A stretch of DNA of 64,000 nucleotides from Flammeovirgaceae bacterium UBA6059 (GTDB taxonomy: Bacteria > Bacteroidota > Bacteroidia > Cytophagales > Cyclobacteriaceae), in assembly GCA_002435755.1 (NCBI GenBank), contig DIYH01000030.1, positions 286,650 to 350,649 on the forward strand, given 5' to 3'. The notes below the pieces were generated by a model, which was not told where the DNA came from, did not search any database, and saw only the letters and a list, made by a program, of their open reading frames with translations. Positions 1-8,719 of the stretch are shown piece by piece (position 1 is the stretch's first letter; each line of letters begins with the position of its first letter). Position numbers and translations under genes: made by a program.

Positions 1-82
1 TCGCATTAAATATAATGGCTGTGATAAGCGTCAAGCCTACCGGAACAAACTTACGTGTGACTAAAGCAGGGTCCCCGATCAC
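1..82 (-). other. possible gene fragment running off the left edge
   Basis: On the minus strand a frame stays open from the stop at 110-112 to the window edge. From the GTG at 82 it would encode a short polar stretch and then a hydrophobic segment (VGLTLITAIIFNA) that could be a membrane helix. There is no ATG and no ribosome binding site, so it may be a chance frame or the tail of a decayed gene. Too short to assign. Confidence 0.2.
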
Positions 83-138
83 TTCAAGCGCACCAATAGG
101 TCTTAAAAATCATGAGGTGACATAGATCTGTATCAACT

Positions 139-179
139 GACACAACTGTCCTGAGCTTGAAACTCGGGACAGTTGTGTC
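139..179. terminator. strong hairpin, probable terminator
   Basis: Arms 139-155 and 163-179 pair over 17 positions with a single G-T wobble around a 7-nt loop. It lies 25 nt beyond the stop of the minus-strand gene ending at 205. There is no clear T run after it on the minus strand, so factor-dependent termination or 3'-end protection is equally possible. Confidence 0.55.
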
Positions 180-204
180 GAGCGGCAGGATACCCGTCCT
201 TTTT

Positions 205-501
205 TCACCTTGTAAAATCATCTATTTCATTAAAGACCTCAACGGAGATACGCTTACCCAGGTCATGCATGGACTGCATTTGACTGTGCTCAGTTTTGTT
301 CCAAAACCTTTTCCAGTGATCCAAAGAGTCCCACCTTGCTATTGTCTTTATGGTGCAGGGGTCTACCTCACTTTGCAGCATAAAACTGCCTCTCGCGCCT
401 TCCACCTCTTCGTGGATCGTATTGGTGGTCTCCTTCCAGGTTTCTATGAATTCTTCCAGATTCTCTGGTACTACTTTCCAGCTGTATATGATCCGTATCA
501 T
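205..501 (-). CDS. antibiotic biosynthesis monooxygenase (ABM)-domain protein
   Basis: A 98-residue protein with the ferredoxin-like dimeric alpha+beta barrel pattern of the ABM family: an N-terminal strand (IRIIYSWKVVP), a long helix, a middle strand rich in small residues and the motif IARWDSLDHWKRFW, where the conserved W-S/D-x-x-x-x-x-x-F/W segment caps the active site. Family members act as cofactor-free monooxygenases, heme-degrading enzymes or unknown small-molecule binders; no heme-ligating signature is clear here. It begins with ATG, stands alone and ends before a strong hairpin. Family assignment is reasonably safe, substrate unknown. Confidence 0.7.
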   Translation of the reverse strand: MIRIIYSWKVVPENLEEFIETWKETTNTIHEEVEGARGSFMLQSEVDPCTIKTIARWDSLDHWKRFWNKTEHSQMQSMHDLGKRISVEVFNEIDDFTR

Positions 502-710
502 TAAATAGTGGCTTGGGATTAATTTCTTAGCGTAAGATAGCTTTCACCCTTCCAATACTATATGAGTTAGCTGTTCATTCATGGTTAGAACATGTCCAAA
601 ACAAGTGTAATTTGAATATGTGTTCTTTCTTGGAAGCTTTCTAGTAATAAATAGGAATAGACAGACCAGAATCAACAGTGCAAAGCCTACTTATGATGAA
701 TAGCCAAAAT

Positions 711-989
711 CTACACTATACTTTTTGCCACTTCAAATTCTTCATGTCCATTGCACAACTGCATTGATGGATGCAGTGCTACTACACCGGTTTCAGTAAT
801 GATAGCCTTTTGGCGATAGAGTAGAAAATCGACCGCATATTCTTTAGGGAAAGCCGTTCCTGAACATGCAGCGAAGCGAACATCTGTTCCCCATGTATCA
901 CCGATTTTTTCTACGAGTTTTTCTGGAGTCAATTCTTTGTTGTATTGCTCAATCAAAAAAACTACTTCATGTATATGCCTAATATTCAC
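711..989 (-). CDS. YecH-like (DUF2492) putative metal-binding protein
   Basis: A 92-residue protein that matches the layout of the YecH/DUF2492 family: an N-terminal H-x-H-E-V-V helix, a central F-x-x-C-S motif (RFAACS) and a C-terminal L-C-N-G-H motif, giving Cys and His residues that could bind a metal. The family is small and its role is unproven. The start is a GTG at 989 with AAAGGAG just upstream, one of the few clear ribosome binding sites in the window. An FNR-like box 102 nt upstream suggests oxygen- or redox-linked control, which would fit an iron or low-oxygen role, but that is inference. Confidence 0.7.
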   Translation of the reverse strand: MNIRHIHEVVFLIEQYNKELTPEKLVEKIGDTWGTDVRFAACSGTAFPKEYAVDFLLYRQKAIITETGVVALHPSMQLCNGHEEFEVAKSIV

Positions 990-1380
990 CTTCTCCTTTC
1001 AATGGTTCTCTTAACAGTTTACTTACGATTGGCCTAGTGTTGGGTCGTAATCACAGAAATCAAAACTATGATCTATCACACTAATTCAAGTTGATGTAAG
1101 TCAAGTGCGATTCCTGATCTCTATCATTGACAAGGTACTCGGCATTGACGTTTCTATACTTCACTCCTCTGCTCATTAGATAAGACTTGCTCGAATTACA
1201 AACGAATAGGCAAAAGAGTTGGGTTAATAATCGCCTCTATAACCCTTATTCCGGTAGGCCTACGGGAGGTAGTTCATCATAAAAGATAAGACTTTATTCA
1301 AATAGCTAGAAATGAATAGTTTAGCAACCAAACAAAAGATTTGTGTGTCGTTGTTTCATTGGTAACCAAAAGCTTATAAT
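990..1380. other. intergenic region with FNR-like box and a TTCCGGTAG copy
   Basis: No gene is supported in this 391-nt stretch. It holds the FNR-like site at 1091-1104 and, at 1249-1267, a copy of the repeated 9-mer within a near-palindrome (TTCCGGTAGG followed by CCTACGGGA). Confidence 0.5.
1091..1104. promoter_or_regulatory. FNR/CRP-type binding site
   Basis: TTGATGTAAGTCAA matches the FNR consensus TTGAT-N4-ATCAA at 9 of 10 positions. It lies 102 nt upstream of the yecH-like start codon, a usual distance for an activator site. Confidence 0.45.
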
Positions 1381-1773
1381 ATGACCCTTCGATTAGTCCT
1401 TATCTGTATTGCTATAGGTGTCGCAGCAGGCTTACTTACCGCATTAGTCATTCCTGTAGACTTTGAGATATTGGTATGGTTTGTGGTAATAGTTGTCATA
1501 GCATGGCTCATGATCAACACTGGTATGGTTCAACTTTTTAAGCAAGCATTCATCCATGCAGCTATCACAGGTATGGGCATCACAGCCACTCATCTCACCT
1601 TTCTCAATGCCTACCTGGCATCTCACCCTGAGGAGAAAGAAATGTTAAGTAACTGGGGTATCAGCTCTGACTACCTTGGCCTGTTGATGATCGCTCCTAT
1701 CTACTGGATGATTTTGGGCTTGCTGACGGGAGCAGTGGCGTTACTTCTAATAAGATTTACTTCAAAAACTTAG
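1381..1773 (+). CDS. small integral membrane protein of unknown function
   Basis: I do not recognise the family. The 130-residue product has about four hydrophobic helices: roughly residues 4-24, 29-48, 55-75 (weak) and 100-125. The two outer pairs are separated by a polar loop with acidic residues (HPEEKEM). The start is an ATG at 1381. No partner gene is near; the next gene downstream is a dead aldo/keto reductase fragment beginning only a few bases after its stop. Confidence 0.55.
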   Translation: MTLRLVLICIAIGVAAGLLTALVIPVDFEILVWFVVIVVIAWLMINTGMVQLFKQAFIHAAITGMGITATHLTFLNAYLASHPEEKEMLSNWGISSDYLGLLMIAPIYWMILGLLTGAVALLLIRFTSKT

Positions 1774-1774
1774 A

Positions 1775-2057
1775 GTGATTGCGGGATTGATATTGTCTAC
1801 AACCAGATCGATTACAGCTTGCCTGATCAGCGTAGTGTACTCAAGATGCGCAAGACCTATAAGGAGTTTAGTCTGAAGCTGCTGGCTTTTGCCACTATCT
1901 CTGGTGGCTTCCTATCGGAAAAATGGTTGACCAACTGATCTGGCCGTGGACGGACAGTTGACCAAGTCACAAGCCAAATAGAAGCACTATATTGATGCAG
2001 CTGGGTCTGGGCAAATTCCAGCAACTATTAACTGCTTTGAAGCGAGTGGAATCTTAG
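1775..2057 (+). pseudogene. aldo/keto reductase remnant
   Basis: Reading 1789-1938 in one frame gives a peptide with the family motif around NQIDYSLPDQR and KLLAFATISGGFLSEKW, which in intact aldo/keto reductases is the segment Q-x-x-Y-S-L-x-D-R followed by L-L-A-Y-G-x-L-x-G-G-F-L. A stop follows at 1936-1938. The homology resumes as KHYIDAAG and then, after another shift, QQLLTALKRVES, again as expected for the C-terminal third of the enzyme. The N-terminal two thirds and the catalytic Tyr/Lys region are absent. This is a clear gene corpse with several frame breaks. Confidence 0.75.
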
Positions 2058-2330
2058 CATTCAGATGAATGAATTTCACGAATTCTTGGGTATTGTCTAA
2101 GCTTACACTAGTGCTTAAATTGAATCTACTCGTAGAGAGTGAGAAGAGATAATGAAGTACAAATGATAACTGATGTTTTCAAACGGTTAACATCGAAAAT
2201 CATATTGGAAATCAATAGGCTATGCCTAAAAAGTCTAAATACCTGCAAGAAGAATCATGAGCACTGTCCATCACACCAATGTAGTGGCAAATTACATAGC
2301 GTTCAATTATGAATAATCAAACACATTGAC

Positions 2331-3257
2331 TTGAGATTACTAGCTTCAATTTATTTGGTTACGCTGCTATTGGCATTTACTAGCAACTGTCAATCGAAAA
2401 AGGCTTCAATTCAAAAAACCATTTTTGAACCAGGGCATATATCTACTCAGTTGGTCGAGTATTCAGTAACCTTTTCACCCTCCGGTACTGAAGTTTACTT
2501 TGCGCGGAGCAATGATCAATGGGGTAAAAGAGGTATGAAGAGTTCGATCTACTTTGCCACTAAACGAAATCAAAAATGGTCTAAACCCGAGTTGGCTTCC
2601 TTTTCAGGTCAATATGATGATAGCGCACCTTACCTAACTGACGGAGGAAAAACACTTTATTTCATCTCTAAAATACCACATAAAGAAGTACAACAGGTCT
2701 CAATGGATATTTGGAAAGTCGAAAGACTTTATAATGAGGAATGGGGTACTCCTGTCAGATTAGACGATCCCATCAATTCTCCACAAAATGAGTATTGCCT
2801 GAGAGCCGATAAGTATGGTAACCTATATTTTGCATCGGACCGTAATGGAGGCTATGGTCAAGGCGACCTGTACAAAGTCGAAAAGACTGGAGACATGTAT
2901 GGGTCTCCAGTTAATTTCGGAAAGGCACTGAATTCAGCTACAGGTGAATGGAATTTGGAAGTAAGCGAAAATGGGAATGTCATAATATTTGAGGCCTCTG
3001 GTAGACCTGAGAACTTTTCACCCTATGGAGATCTGTTTATAAGTTTTAAGTCAAATGACACATGGTCGATACCTCAGAATATTGTAGAAATCAATACTAC
3101 AGGAAGTGACCTTTATCCCGAAATCATTGAAGACCAGAATATCATCTATTTCACGAGCAGTGACAGCATCAAAAGTCTGCAAACAAATATTTACTCTGTC
3201 AGCTACAGTGATATTCTTGACAAATACAAAAGAAGTGCAGTGTTCAAAGTACAATGA
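2331..3257 (+). CDS. PD40/TolB-like beta-propeller lipoprotein
   Basis: A 308-residue protein with a signal sequence ending in a Cys near residue 20 (probable lipoprotein, though the residue before Cys is Asn, unusual for a lipobox). The body is built of repeated blocks of the type S-P-S-G-T-E-V-Y-F-A, T-D-G-G-K-T-L-Y-F-I, D-K-Y-G-N-L-Y-F-A-S-D-R and I-E-D-Q-N-I-I-Y-F-T-S, which are WD40-like PD40 blades. Such proteins sit at the cell surface or in the periplasm and bind peptides or glycans. The start is a TTG at 2331, since no in-frame ATG precedes the signal peptide. Confidence 0.75.
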   Translation: MRLLASIYLVTLLLAFTSNCQSKKASIQKTIFEPGHISTQLVEYSVTFSPSGTEVYFARSNDQWGKRGMKSSIYFATKRNQKWSKPELASFSGQYDDSAPYLTDGGKTLYFISKIPHKEVQQVSMDIWKVERLYNEEWGTPVRLDDPINSPQNEYCLRADKYGNLYFASDRNGGYGQGDLYKVEKTGDMYGSPVNFGKALNSATGEWNLEVSENGNVIIFEASGRPENFSPYGDLFISFKSNDTWSIPQNIVEINTTGSDLYPEIIEDQNIIYFTSSDSIKSLQTNIYSVSYSDILDKYKRSAVFKVQ

Positions 3258-3342
3258 AAGTAATCGTCCTTCGACACTTTTTGACCTCAACTGGCTTCTT
3301 AGTAATAAGCAATATGGGATATGTCTTTGAAGTAATTCAGAA

Positions 3343-3561
3343 TTGAATATGGATCAATCAGGAAGACTCTACTTTCAATCAGGCTTTCGATTTCACACCA
3401 ACACCAAAGGCAAATTCAAATGGATCTATGACTGTCAAACCTCCAACTTCAGAAATCCAGTGCCATCGCAGAATTCTCTTCAGCTAGGAGGTACTCCAGT
3501 AGCCTATAACTTTGATGTATGTACCAGCCGAATCCTCTCTAAAATCGCCGCTGAATTATAA
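3343..3561 (+). pseudogene. C-terminal fragment of an outer-membrane barrel protein
   Basis: The 72-residue frame aligns along its whole length with the last 70 residues of the intact barrel protein at 26138-26902: GRLYFQSGFRFH against GGLYFQPGVGFH, TKGKFK in both, and GGTPVAYNFDV against GATPITHNFDV, then R-I-x-x-K-x-A to the end. The N-terminal two thirds, including the signal peptide, are missing, and the first possible start is a TTG. It is therefore the tail of a dead paralogue rather than a small gene. Confidence 0.7.
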
Positions 3562-3826
3562 GTTGATCCATCTCATCTACAGCAATTCATGCATCCATTC
3601 AAGTGTATCTTATCAATTCTTAATTATTGTTTGAGCAGAACAGAATCGGTAAATTAAAGTGATTATAGAATCATTTCTGTCACTGTTTACACTAATTATA
3701 AGCCTTGTAGTTTAAAGTCATGCCATTTAAACGGTCCATGAAAAATTGGTTTGGTCGCAAGTTGCCATTTTTGCATGTACGACATTATTACCTTGGAATG
3801 AAAACTGGTCTACGAAATGAATTTGC

Positions 3827-5413
3827 ATGAGTAACAGAGCCAACAAGATACAGGAGACTAAGGCTCAACCAGCATCTGCTATGGACTCCCAGACGCAAAG
3901 TGGTGGTGAGTCAACTTTTCAGTTTGTTGATAACAGACCTAAAACCTTAGTTCAAAGAAGGTTACAAGACATGGCAAATAATAGTCTTAAGTTAAAACAA
4001 GTGGCACAATTACAGGCTATGACTGACAATTACCTGGCAAGACAACACAACCCCATCCAAAAAAAAGAAAATGATACCGGCTTGCCAGACAATTTGAAAT
4101 CAGGTATAGAAAACCTATCAGGTTACTCTATGAATGATGTTAAAGTACATTACAACTCTGATAAACCTACACAGCTCAATGCACATGCATATGCACAAGG
4201 AACAGACATTCATATAGCATCTGGACAAGAAAAACACTTGCCTCATGAAGCCTGGCATGTGGTACAACAGAAGCAAGGAAGGGTGAAACCTACTATACAG
4301 ATGAAAGGTGGAGTAAATGTTAATGATGATGTACGACTAGAGAACGAGGCTGATGTCATGGGAAAAAAAGCTTTGCAAGCTAATAGTTTACCCAAAGCGG
4401 TTTCTCAAGGAAATCCATATAACTCATCTAGTAATTCCTCGGATCAAACTGAGCCATTAAGGCAAATAATCAATTTCCCTGAGGTCCGTCAATTATTTGG
4501 GCTAACAGTAGGTGGAGGTCAAGAAGCTTTTGAAATTGATACTGCATTGGCAGGTGACGTTACTTCGGCTGATGAAGAAGACGATAACAGAGTCCAATTA
4601 GCAGACTTAGGAGACGAAACACTGTTTGTTCTAGGTCACGGCATTCCTGCACTTGGAAATGAACCTCCGAAAGTAGATGTATATAATCCAACTGAATTTG
4701 TAGAAATGTTGGTAGCGCTTGGTTATGACCCAGGGAAACACACTGGTTCTATTGACTTCAAATCATGTACAGCAGGCTGGGCTCGTACAAAAGATGGATC
4801 ATTTATTGAACAGGTGAAAGTTCTTCTTTCCGATAGAGGCTATAATGGACAAATCAGAGGAGTTGAAGGATTTGCTCTTGCAATTCCACAAGACGAAATT
4901 CCGGTAGATAATAGAGTTGCTGAAGCAGATGAGAACAATATTGGTAGATATCAGGATTTTGGAATTTTCAGGCAATGGAGAACTTGGAAGACGTTCTTAG
5001 AACAGGTGATTCTTAAAAAAATTGAAGACCTAACGGAAGACGTTGATGAACAAATAGCAGTCGTTAAAGAACTCATGAATGATTTAGAAACTGAAACTAT
5101 AAATCAAATGAGCGAATTGTCAAGGTTATTAGAAACCAGTGAGGAAGCCTATCGGACTGGAATAGTTCAAACTAAAGAGGCTATTGCTAAATCAGGTGAT
5201 TTCTGGTTTAAGAAATTCCTAGTATGGAAACATCGCGGTGTATCTCAAGATGACAGAGATGACTCAATGATGTATGTAGTAATATCATTAGAACCAGTAA
5301 ATACGGCTATTACTGAACAAATTGACACATATCGAGAAAGAGCGGAGAATTTAAAACCTTTACCGGGCTATACAAATGTTCCTGCCAGGCCAGAAGTAGC
5401 AAATATAGCATGA
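3827..5413 (+). CDS. DUF4157 (eCIS core domain) protein with C80/caspase-like peptidase domain
   Basis: 528 residues. Residues 30-70 carry the F-V-D-N-R-P ... Q-R-x-L-Q-x-M-A-N-N leader typical of Bacteroidota DUF4157 proteins. Residues about 85-160 are DUF4157, with H140-E-A-W-H144, an HExxH zinc-peptidase motif. Residues about 230-365 follow the layout of MARTX-type C80 and other clan CD cysteine peptidases: a strand ending in L-G-H271-G, an amphipathic helix, then a strand ending in F-K-S-C314, then a helix and a strand. His271 and Cys314 would be the catalytic pair. Residues 390-528 are mostly charged helices. DUF4157 marks cargo of extracellular contractile injection systems and related toxins, so I infer an exported effector or self-processing toxin. 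No injection-system or immunity gene is in the window. No signal peptide; it stands alone. Confidence 0.75.
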   Translation: MSNRANKIQETKAQPASAMDSQTQSGGESTFQFVDNRPKTLVQRRLQDMANNSLKLKQVAQLQAMTDNYLARQHNPIQKKENDTGLPDNLKSGIENLSGYSMNDVKVHYNSDKPTQLNAHAYAQGTDIHIASGQEKHLPHEAWHVVQQKQGRVKPTIQMKGGVNVNDDVRLENEADVMGKKALQANSLPKAVSQGNPYNSSSNSSDQTEPLRQIINFPEVRQLFGLTVGGGQEAFEIDTALAGDVTSADEEDDNRVQLADLGDETLFVLGHGIPALGNEPPKVDVYNPTEFVEMLVALGYDPGKHTGSIDFKSCTAGWARTKDGSFIEQVKVLLSDRGYNGQIRGVEGFALAIPQDEIPVDNRVAEADENNIGRYQDFGIFRQWRTWKTFLEQVILKKIEDLTEDVDEQIAVVKELMNDLETETINQMSELSRLLETSEEAYRTGIVQTKEAIAKSGDFWFKKFLVWKHRGVSQDDRDDSMMYVVISLEPVNTAITEQIDTYRERAENLKPLPGYTNVPARPEVANIA

Positions 5414-5610
5414 AAACAGTCTCTCGAATTAAACATTGTATCAGAAGACAGTAGTCCTCTACATCGAAAACATTCAATGTTACCCGATAAGAATAGGCGA
5501 CCCTAGCTACGACTTCCTGCATCTCTGATTCCCTCTAAAATAGATTGAGTAGCATCTAACTAATCATTCAAAACTTGCCAATAAGGACCTCTCCACTTGC
5601 ATCTCTCATT

Positions 5611-5650
5611 ATTACTTATAATTTTGTATAACATACAATGTATAAGTAAT
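5611..5650. promoter_or_regulatory. PadR-type operator overlapping the padR start codon
   Basis: Inverted repeat with arms 5611-5629 (ATTACTTATA then ATTTTGTAT) and 5633-5650 (ATACAATG then TATAAGTAAT). The outer 10 bp are a perfect match and most of the rest pairs. The right arm includes the first two bases of the padR ATG at 5649, so repressor binding would block the start region directly and the transcript leader must be very short or absent. Confidence 0.7.
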
Positions 5651-5978
5651 GAAAAACAAAGGCCTGGGTGAGTTTGAAGAGTTGGTACTATTGGCGGTAT
5701 GTATCTTAAAGGATGAAGCCTATGGCATCACAGTGAAGAATGAGGTCGAGAAACATTCCGGTAGGGCGATACTCCTGGGAGCCGTGCACATCACACTTTA
5801 CCGCCTACAGGACAAAGGCTTTTTAGCATCCGAGCTTGGAGGCAACACCAAGAAGCGAGGGGATCGCAGAAAAAGACTATTCACCATCACCAGCACTGGC
5901 CTGGAGCAGCTACAGGAAGCGCAGCGCATCAGACAAAACATGTGGCAACTCATCCCACAACTAAAACCCAGCTTATGA
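5649..5978 (+). CDS. PadR-family transcriptional regulator
   Basis: A 109-residue winged-helix protein of the short PadR class: LGEFEELVLLAV at the N-terminus, then a helix-turn-helix, the motif H-I-T-L-Y-R-L-Q-D-K-G (residues 47-57) and the wing K-K-R-G-D-R-R-K-R-L-F. Family members are dimeric repressors that control membrane transporter genes next to them. Its stop overlaps the following permease start as ATGA, so the two are translationally coupled, and it has an inverted-repeat operator on its own start. Autoregulation of a PadR-permease operon is the natural reading; the inducer is unknown. Confidence 0.88.
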   Translation: MKNKGLGEFEELVLLAVCILKDEAYGITVKNEVEKHSGRAILLGAVHITLYRLQDKGFLASELGGNTKKRGDRRKRLFTITSTGLEQLQEAQRIRQNMWQLIPQLKPSL

Positions 5979-8692
5979 AAAACCAACGATCGCACCGCCC
6001 ACCTTTTCTGGCCAACTGGCTACTTGCCCGACTATTGGGGAACGACGTACGCGAGGAACTCGAAGGGGACTTATTCGAGATCTATCATGAGCGGGTTTTG
6101 AAGCGAGACCGCTGGTACGCATCGATGATGTATTGGGTGGATGTGATCCACTTGTGTATTGGATTTTTCCGTAAGTCGCGTCGGTCTGCCAACAGCAACT
6201 CCATGTGGCAGCACTATATGATGATTGCCTTCAGGAGCCTGTCCAAGAACAAGACTTATGCGACTATTAACATACTGAGTTTGGCGGTAGCCATGGGTGT
6301 CTGCATCGCCATTGCGCAATATGTCTACTCGGAGTTCCATCAAGACCTTGACCTCACGCAAAATCCTAATGTTTATAGGCTGACGCTAGAGCGAAGCAAG
6401 GACCAGTCGCTCGTTGATCGTGACCTGTATGTGGCTCATTCATTGGGCACCATTGCCAATGCGCAATTGCCTGAAGTCACTCGGTTCACCAGACTCTACG
6501 TCCCCGATGAAGGTGCCTATGTCTCCGATTCCGGTCGTCGACCTGTGAGTATTGAAGCCGGTGACATGTACTTCGTAGATACCAATTTTCTGAATTTCTT
6601 CGAGCTTCTGCTTCTTGCAGGAGATCCTCAGAATGCACTCGATGATCTCTTCAATGTAGTCATCTCGGATCGGATTGCCAGGCGATATTTCGGTAGTACT
6701 AACCCTATCGGGAAAATATTGACGATAGGTGGTGGGGCTTCCCACGGTGACTACAAAGTGACTGGAGTGTTTGCGGACAGACCTGACAACAGCCATCTGC
6801 GGTTTGATTTCCTTTTCCCTTTGGACAATTTCAAAGCTTATGGATGGATGGGGGCTATTGAGCGCAATCCACATTTGCCATGGTTTGTCACCTATTTCGA
6901 GTTAAACCCCCAGGCGGACAGGTCAAGAGTAGAGCAGCAACTTGATGACATCATTGCCAACCACAAAGCAGAATGGAACCCAGAACTGTTGTTGACCGAG
7001 CGCACCCAGCTCCAACCTTTGAGCGACATTCATCTGGATGCGAATGTCTATGCTAATACAGACTATGTCACCAACAAAGGGAATCGAGCTGATCTGAATA
7101 GCTATATATTGGTCGGAACATTCATATTGATCATTGCCTGGTTTAACTATATCAATCTGTCTACTGCCCAATCGATGCGTCGAGCTAAGGAGGTCGGCAT
7201 CCGCAAATCGATGGGCGCCAAAAAGCAACAGCTCATCTCCCAGTTTCTGTGTGAAGCGGTGCTCATCAATGTGATCAGCGCTATCCTTGCCCTAGGGATC
7301 GGGTTCGGCGCATTGGACATGCTCGCAACCACCATCGACAAGTCCATTTCAACCACGCTCTTTTCAAACCTGTACTTCTGGTTATCCTTCTTCGGTATAG
7401 TCCTTATTGGAGCTATGCTCTCGGGTGCCTACCCAGCCTTCCTCCTATCGAATCACAAGTCCATGAACATGTTGTCCACTAGAAACTCTGGTTCACCCTC
7501 CCGGTACAACCTGAGACGTGCGCTGGTCACTTTTCAGTTTTTAATTTCGCTGTTACTCATTTCGGGTACGTACCTGACCTACAAGCAGATCGCTTACATG
7601 CAAAATGAGGACCTGGGTATCGACATGGATCAAGTACTCGTGGTGAGAGGACCCAAGCATGTGGAGGTACTTGATGGAGGTCCGCAGCTCACGAGCTATG
7701 AGGGTCTTGAGGAGTTCAAAAAATACAGTCGCAAGACATTTAGCACCTTTCGCAACGAGATGCTCAAGATCCCCGCTATCAATTCTATCGCCGGATCATG
7801 GTCTCTGCCGGGGGAAGTCTATCATACCCTACAAGATGACATCAGGAGATGGGGTACACCGGAAAGTGAGAATCAGTCCGTCCGCATAGCACAAGTAGGA
7901 CTTGATTTTTTCCGCACTTACGACCTGGAACTCATCGCCGGTAGCGCCTTTACAGCTGACCTATCAGGAACAAGGTCGGTGGTCCTCAATGAGAAAGCAG
8001 TCAGCACATTCGGGTTTGCATCACCTCAGGAAGCCGTCGGTGATCGCCTGTACTTCGGCCGACCACTCGAGATTGTCGGAGTAGTCAAAGACTATCATTG
8101 GCAATCGCTCAAAGAGGATCATGCCTCATGGATCATCTGGTTCAGCACTTCTACGCCACAGTACTTTTCTATGAAACTCAGCTCGATCAATCTGCAGGAG
8201 ACGTTACCGCAAATTCAAAAAGTGTACGACGAGCTGTACCCCGGAAATCCATTTGAGTACTTCTTCATCGATGATCAATTCAACCAGCAATATCAGGCAG
8301 ACCTCCAGTTTGGTCAGCTGTTTTTTATCCTGACGATCATAGCCATAGCCATAGCCTGTATCGGACTCTTCGCCCTGATCTCCTACTCAGCCACCATGAA
8401 GGTAAAAGAATTTGGCGTCCGCAAAGTGCTCGGAGCGACAGTCAGCCAACTTATGCTGCTACTGTCGAAAGAGTACTTCATACTTCTGGCATTAGCTACA
8501 GTGATTGCTGCACCATTGATCACCTATCTCGGCACCCAATGGCTTAATAATTATGCATTCAGAATTGATTTAGGTGTTGATGTTTTCGTCTTGCCCGGAT
8601 TAATACTAGTGCTGGTTTCTATTGCCACTGTCAGTCATCGAACCCTGACAGCTGCCAGAATTAACCCGGTGGATTCATTGAGGTCTGAGTAA
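5975..8692 (+). CDS. orphan FtsX/MacB-type permease with PadR-linked prefix domain
   Basis: 905 residues from the ATG at 5975. Residues 1-70 form the soluble helical prefix found in PadR-linked permeases (motif ELEGDLFEIY). Two MacB-type units follow: a first helix near residue 90, a periplasmic domain to about 360, an FtsX core with RRAKEVGIRKSMGA, a second periplasmic domain from about 540 and a last FtsX core with KVKEFGVRKVLGAT. This is the duplicated design of the ADOP-like orphan permeases. No ATPase gene is adjacent. The role may be in export or in coupling ATPase activity to envelope events; substrate unknown. The start is fixed by the ATGA overlap with padR. Confidence 0.85.
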   Translation: MKNQRSHRPPFLANWLLARLLGNDVREELEGDLFEIYHERVLKRDRWYASMMYWVDVIHLCIGFFRKSRRSANSNSMWQHYMMIAFRSLSKNKTYATINILSLAVAMGVCIAIAQYVYSEFHQDLDLTQNPNVYRLTLERSKDQSLVDRDLYVAHSLGTIANAQLPEVTRFTRLYVPDEGAYVSDSGRRPVSIEAGDMYFVDTNFLNFFELLLLAGDPQNALDDLFNVVISDRIARRYFGSTNPIGKILTIGGGASHGDYKVTGVFADRPDNSHLRFDFLFPLDNFKAYGWMGAIERNPHLPWFVTYFELNPQADRSRVEQQLDDIIANHKAEWNPELLLTERTQLQPLSDIHLDANVYANTDYVTNKGNRADLNSYILVGTFILIIAWFNYINLSTAQSMRRAKEVGIRKSMGAKKQQLISQFLCEAVLINVISAILALGIGFGALDMLATTIDKSISTTLFSNLYFWLSFFGIVLIGAMLSGAYPAFLLSNHKSMNMLSTRNSGSPSRYNLRRALVTFQFLISLLLISGTYLTYKQIAYMQNEDLGIDMDQVLVVRGPKHVEVLDGGPQLTSYEGLEEFKKYSRKTFSTFRNEMLKIPAINSIAGSWSLPGEVYHTLQDDIRRWGTPESENQSVRIAQVGLDFFRTYDLELIAGSAFTADLSGTRSVVLNEKAVSTFGFASPQEAVGDRLYFGRPLEIVGVVKDYHWQSLKEDHASWIIWFSTSTPQYFSMKLSSINLQETLPQIQKVYDELYPGNPFEYFFIDDQFNQQYQADLQFGQLFFILTIIAIAIACIGLFALISYSATMKVKEFGVRKVLGATVSQLMLLLSKEYFILLALATVIAAPLITYLGTQWLNNYAFRIDLGVDVFVLPGLILVLVSIATVSHRTLTAARINPVDSLRSE

Positions 8693-8700
8693 GGTTGACA

Positions 8701-8719
8701 AGCCAAACTATTTTTGGCT
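8701..8719 (+). terminator. terminator of the first PadR-permease operon
   Basis: AGCCAAA (8701-8707) pairs with TTTGGCT (8713-8719) nine bases after the permease stop. The loop side carries Ts, and a T-poor tail follows, so it is a modest intrinsic terminator. A TTCCGGTAG copy in reverse orientation sits right behind it at 8723-8731. Confidence 0.5.

Noticed and set aside
157..504. 115-codon plus-strand frame
   Set aside because: It is antisense to the ABM-domain gene and has no family likeness; the minus-strand frame has clear motifs.
3827..5413. A whole contractile injection system in the window
   Set aside because: No sheath, tube, baseplate or AAA+ loader gene was found near the DUF4157 protein.
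6440..6874. 144-codon minus-strand frame
   Set aside because: Antisense to a well-supported permease; no start signal and odd composition.
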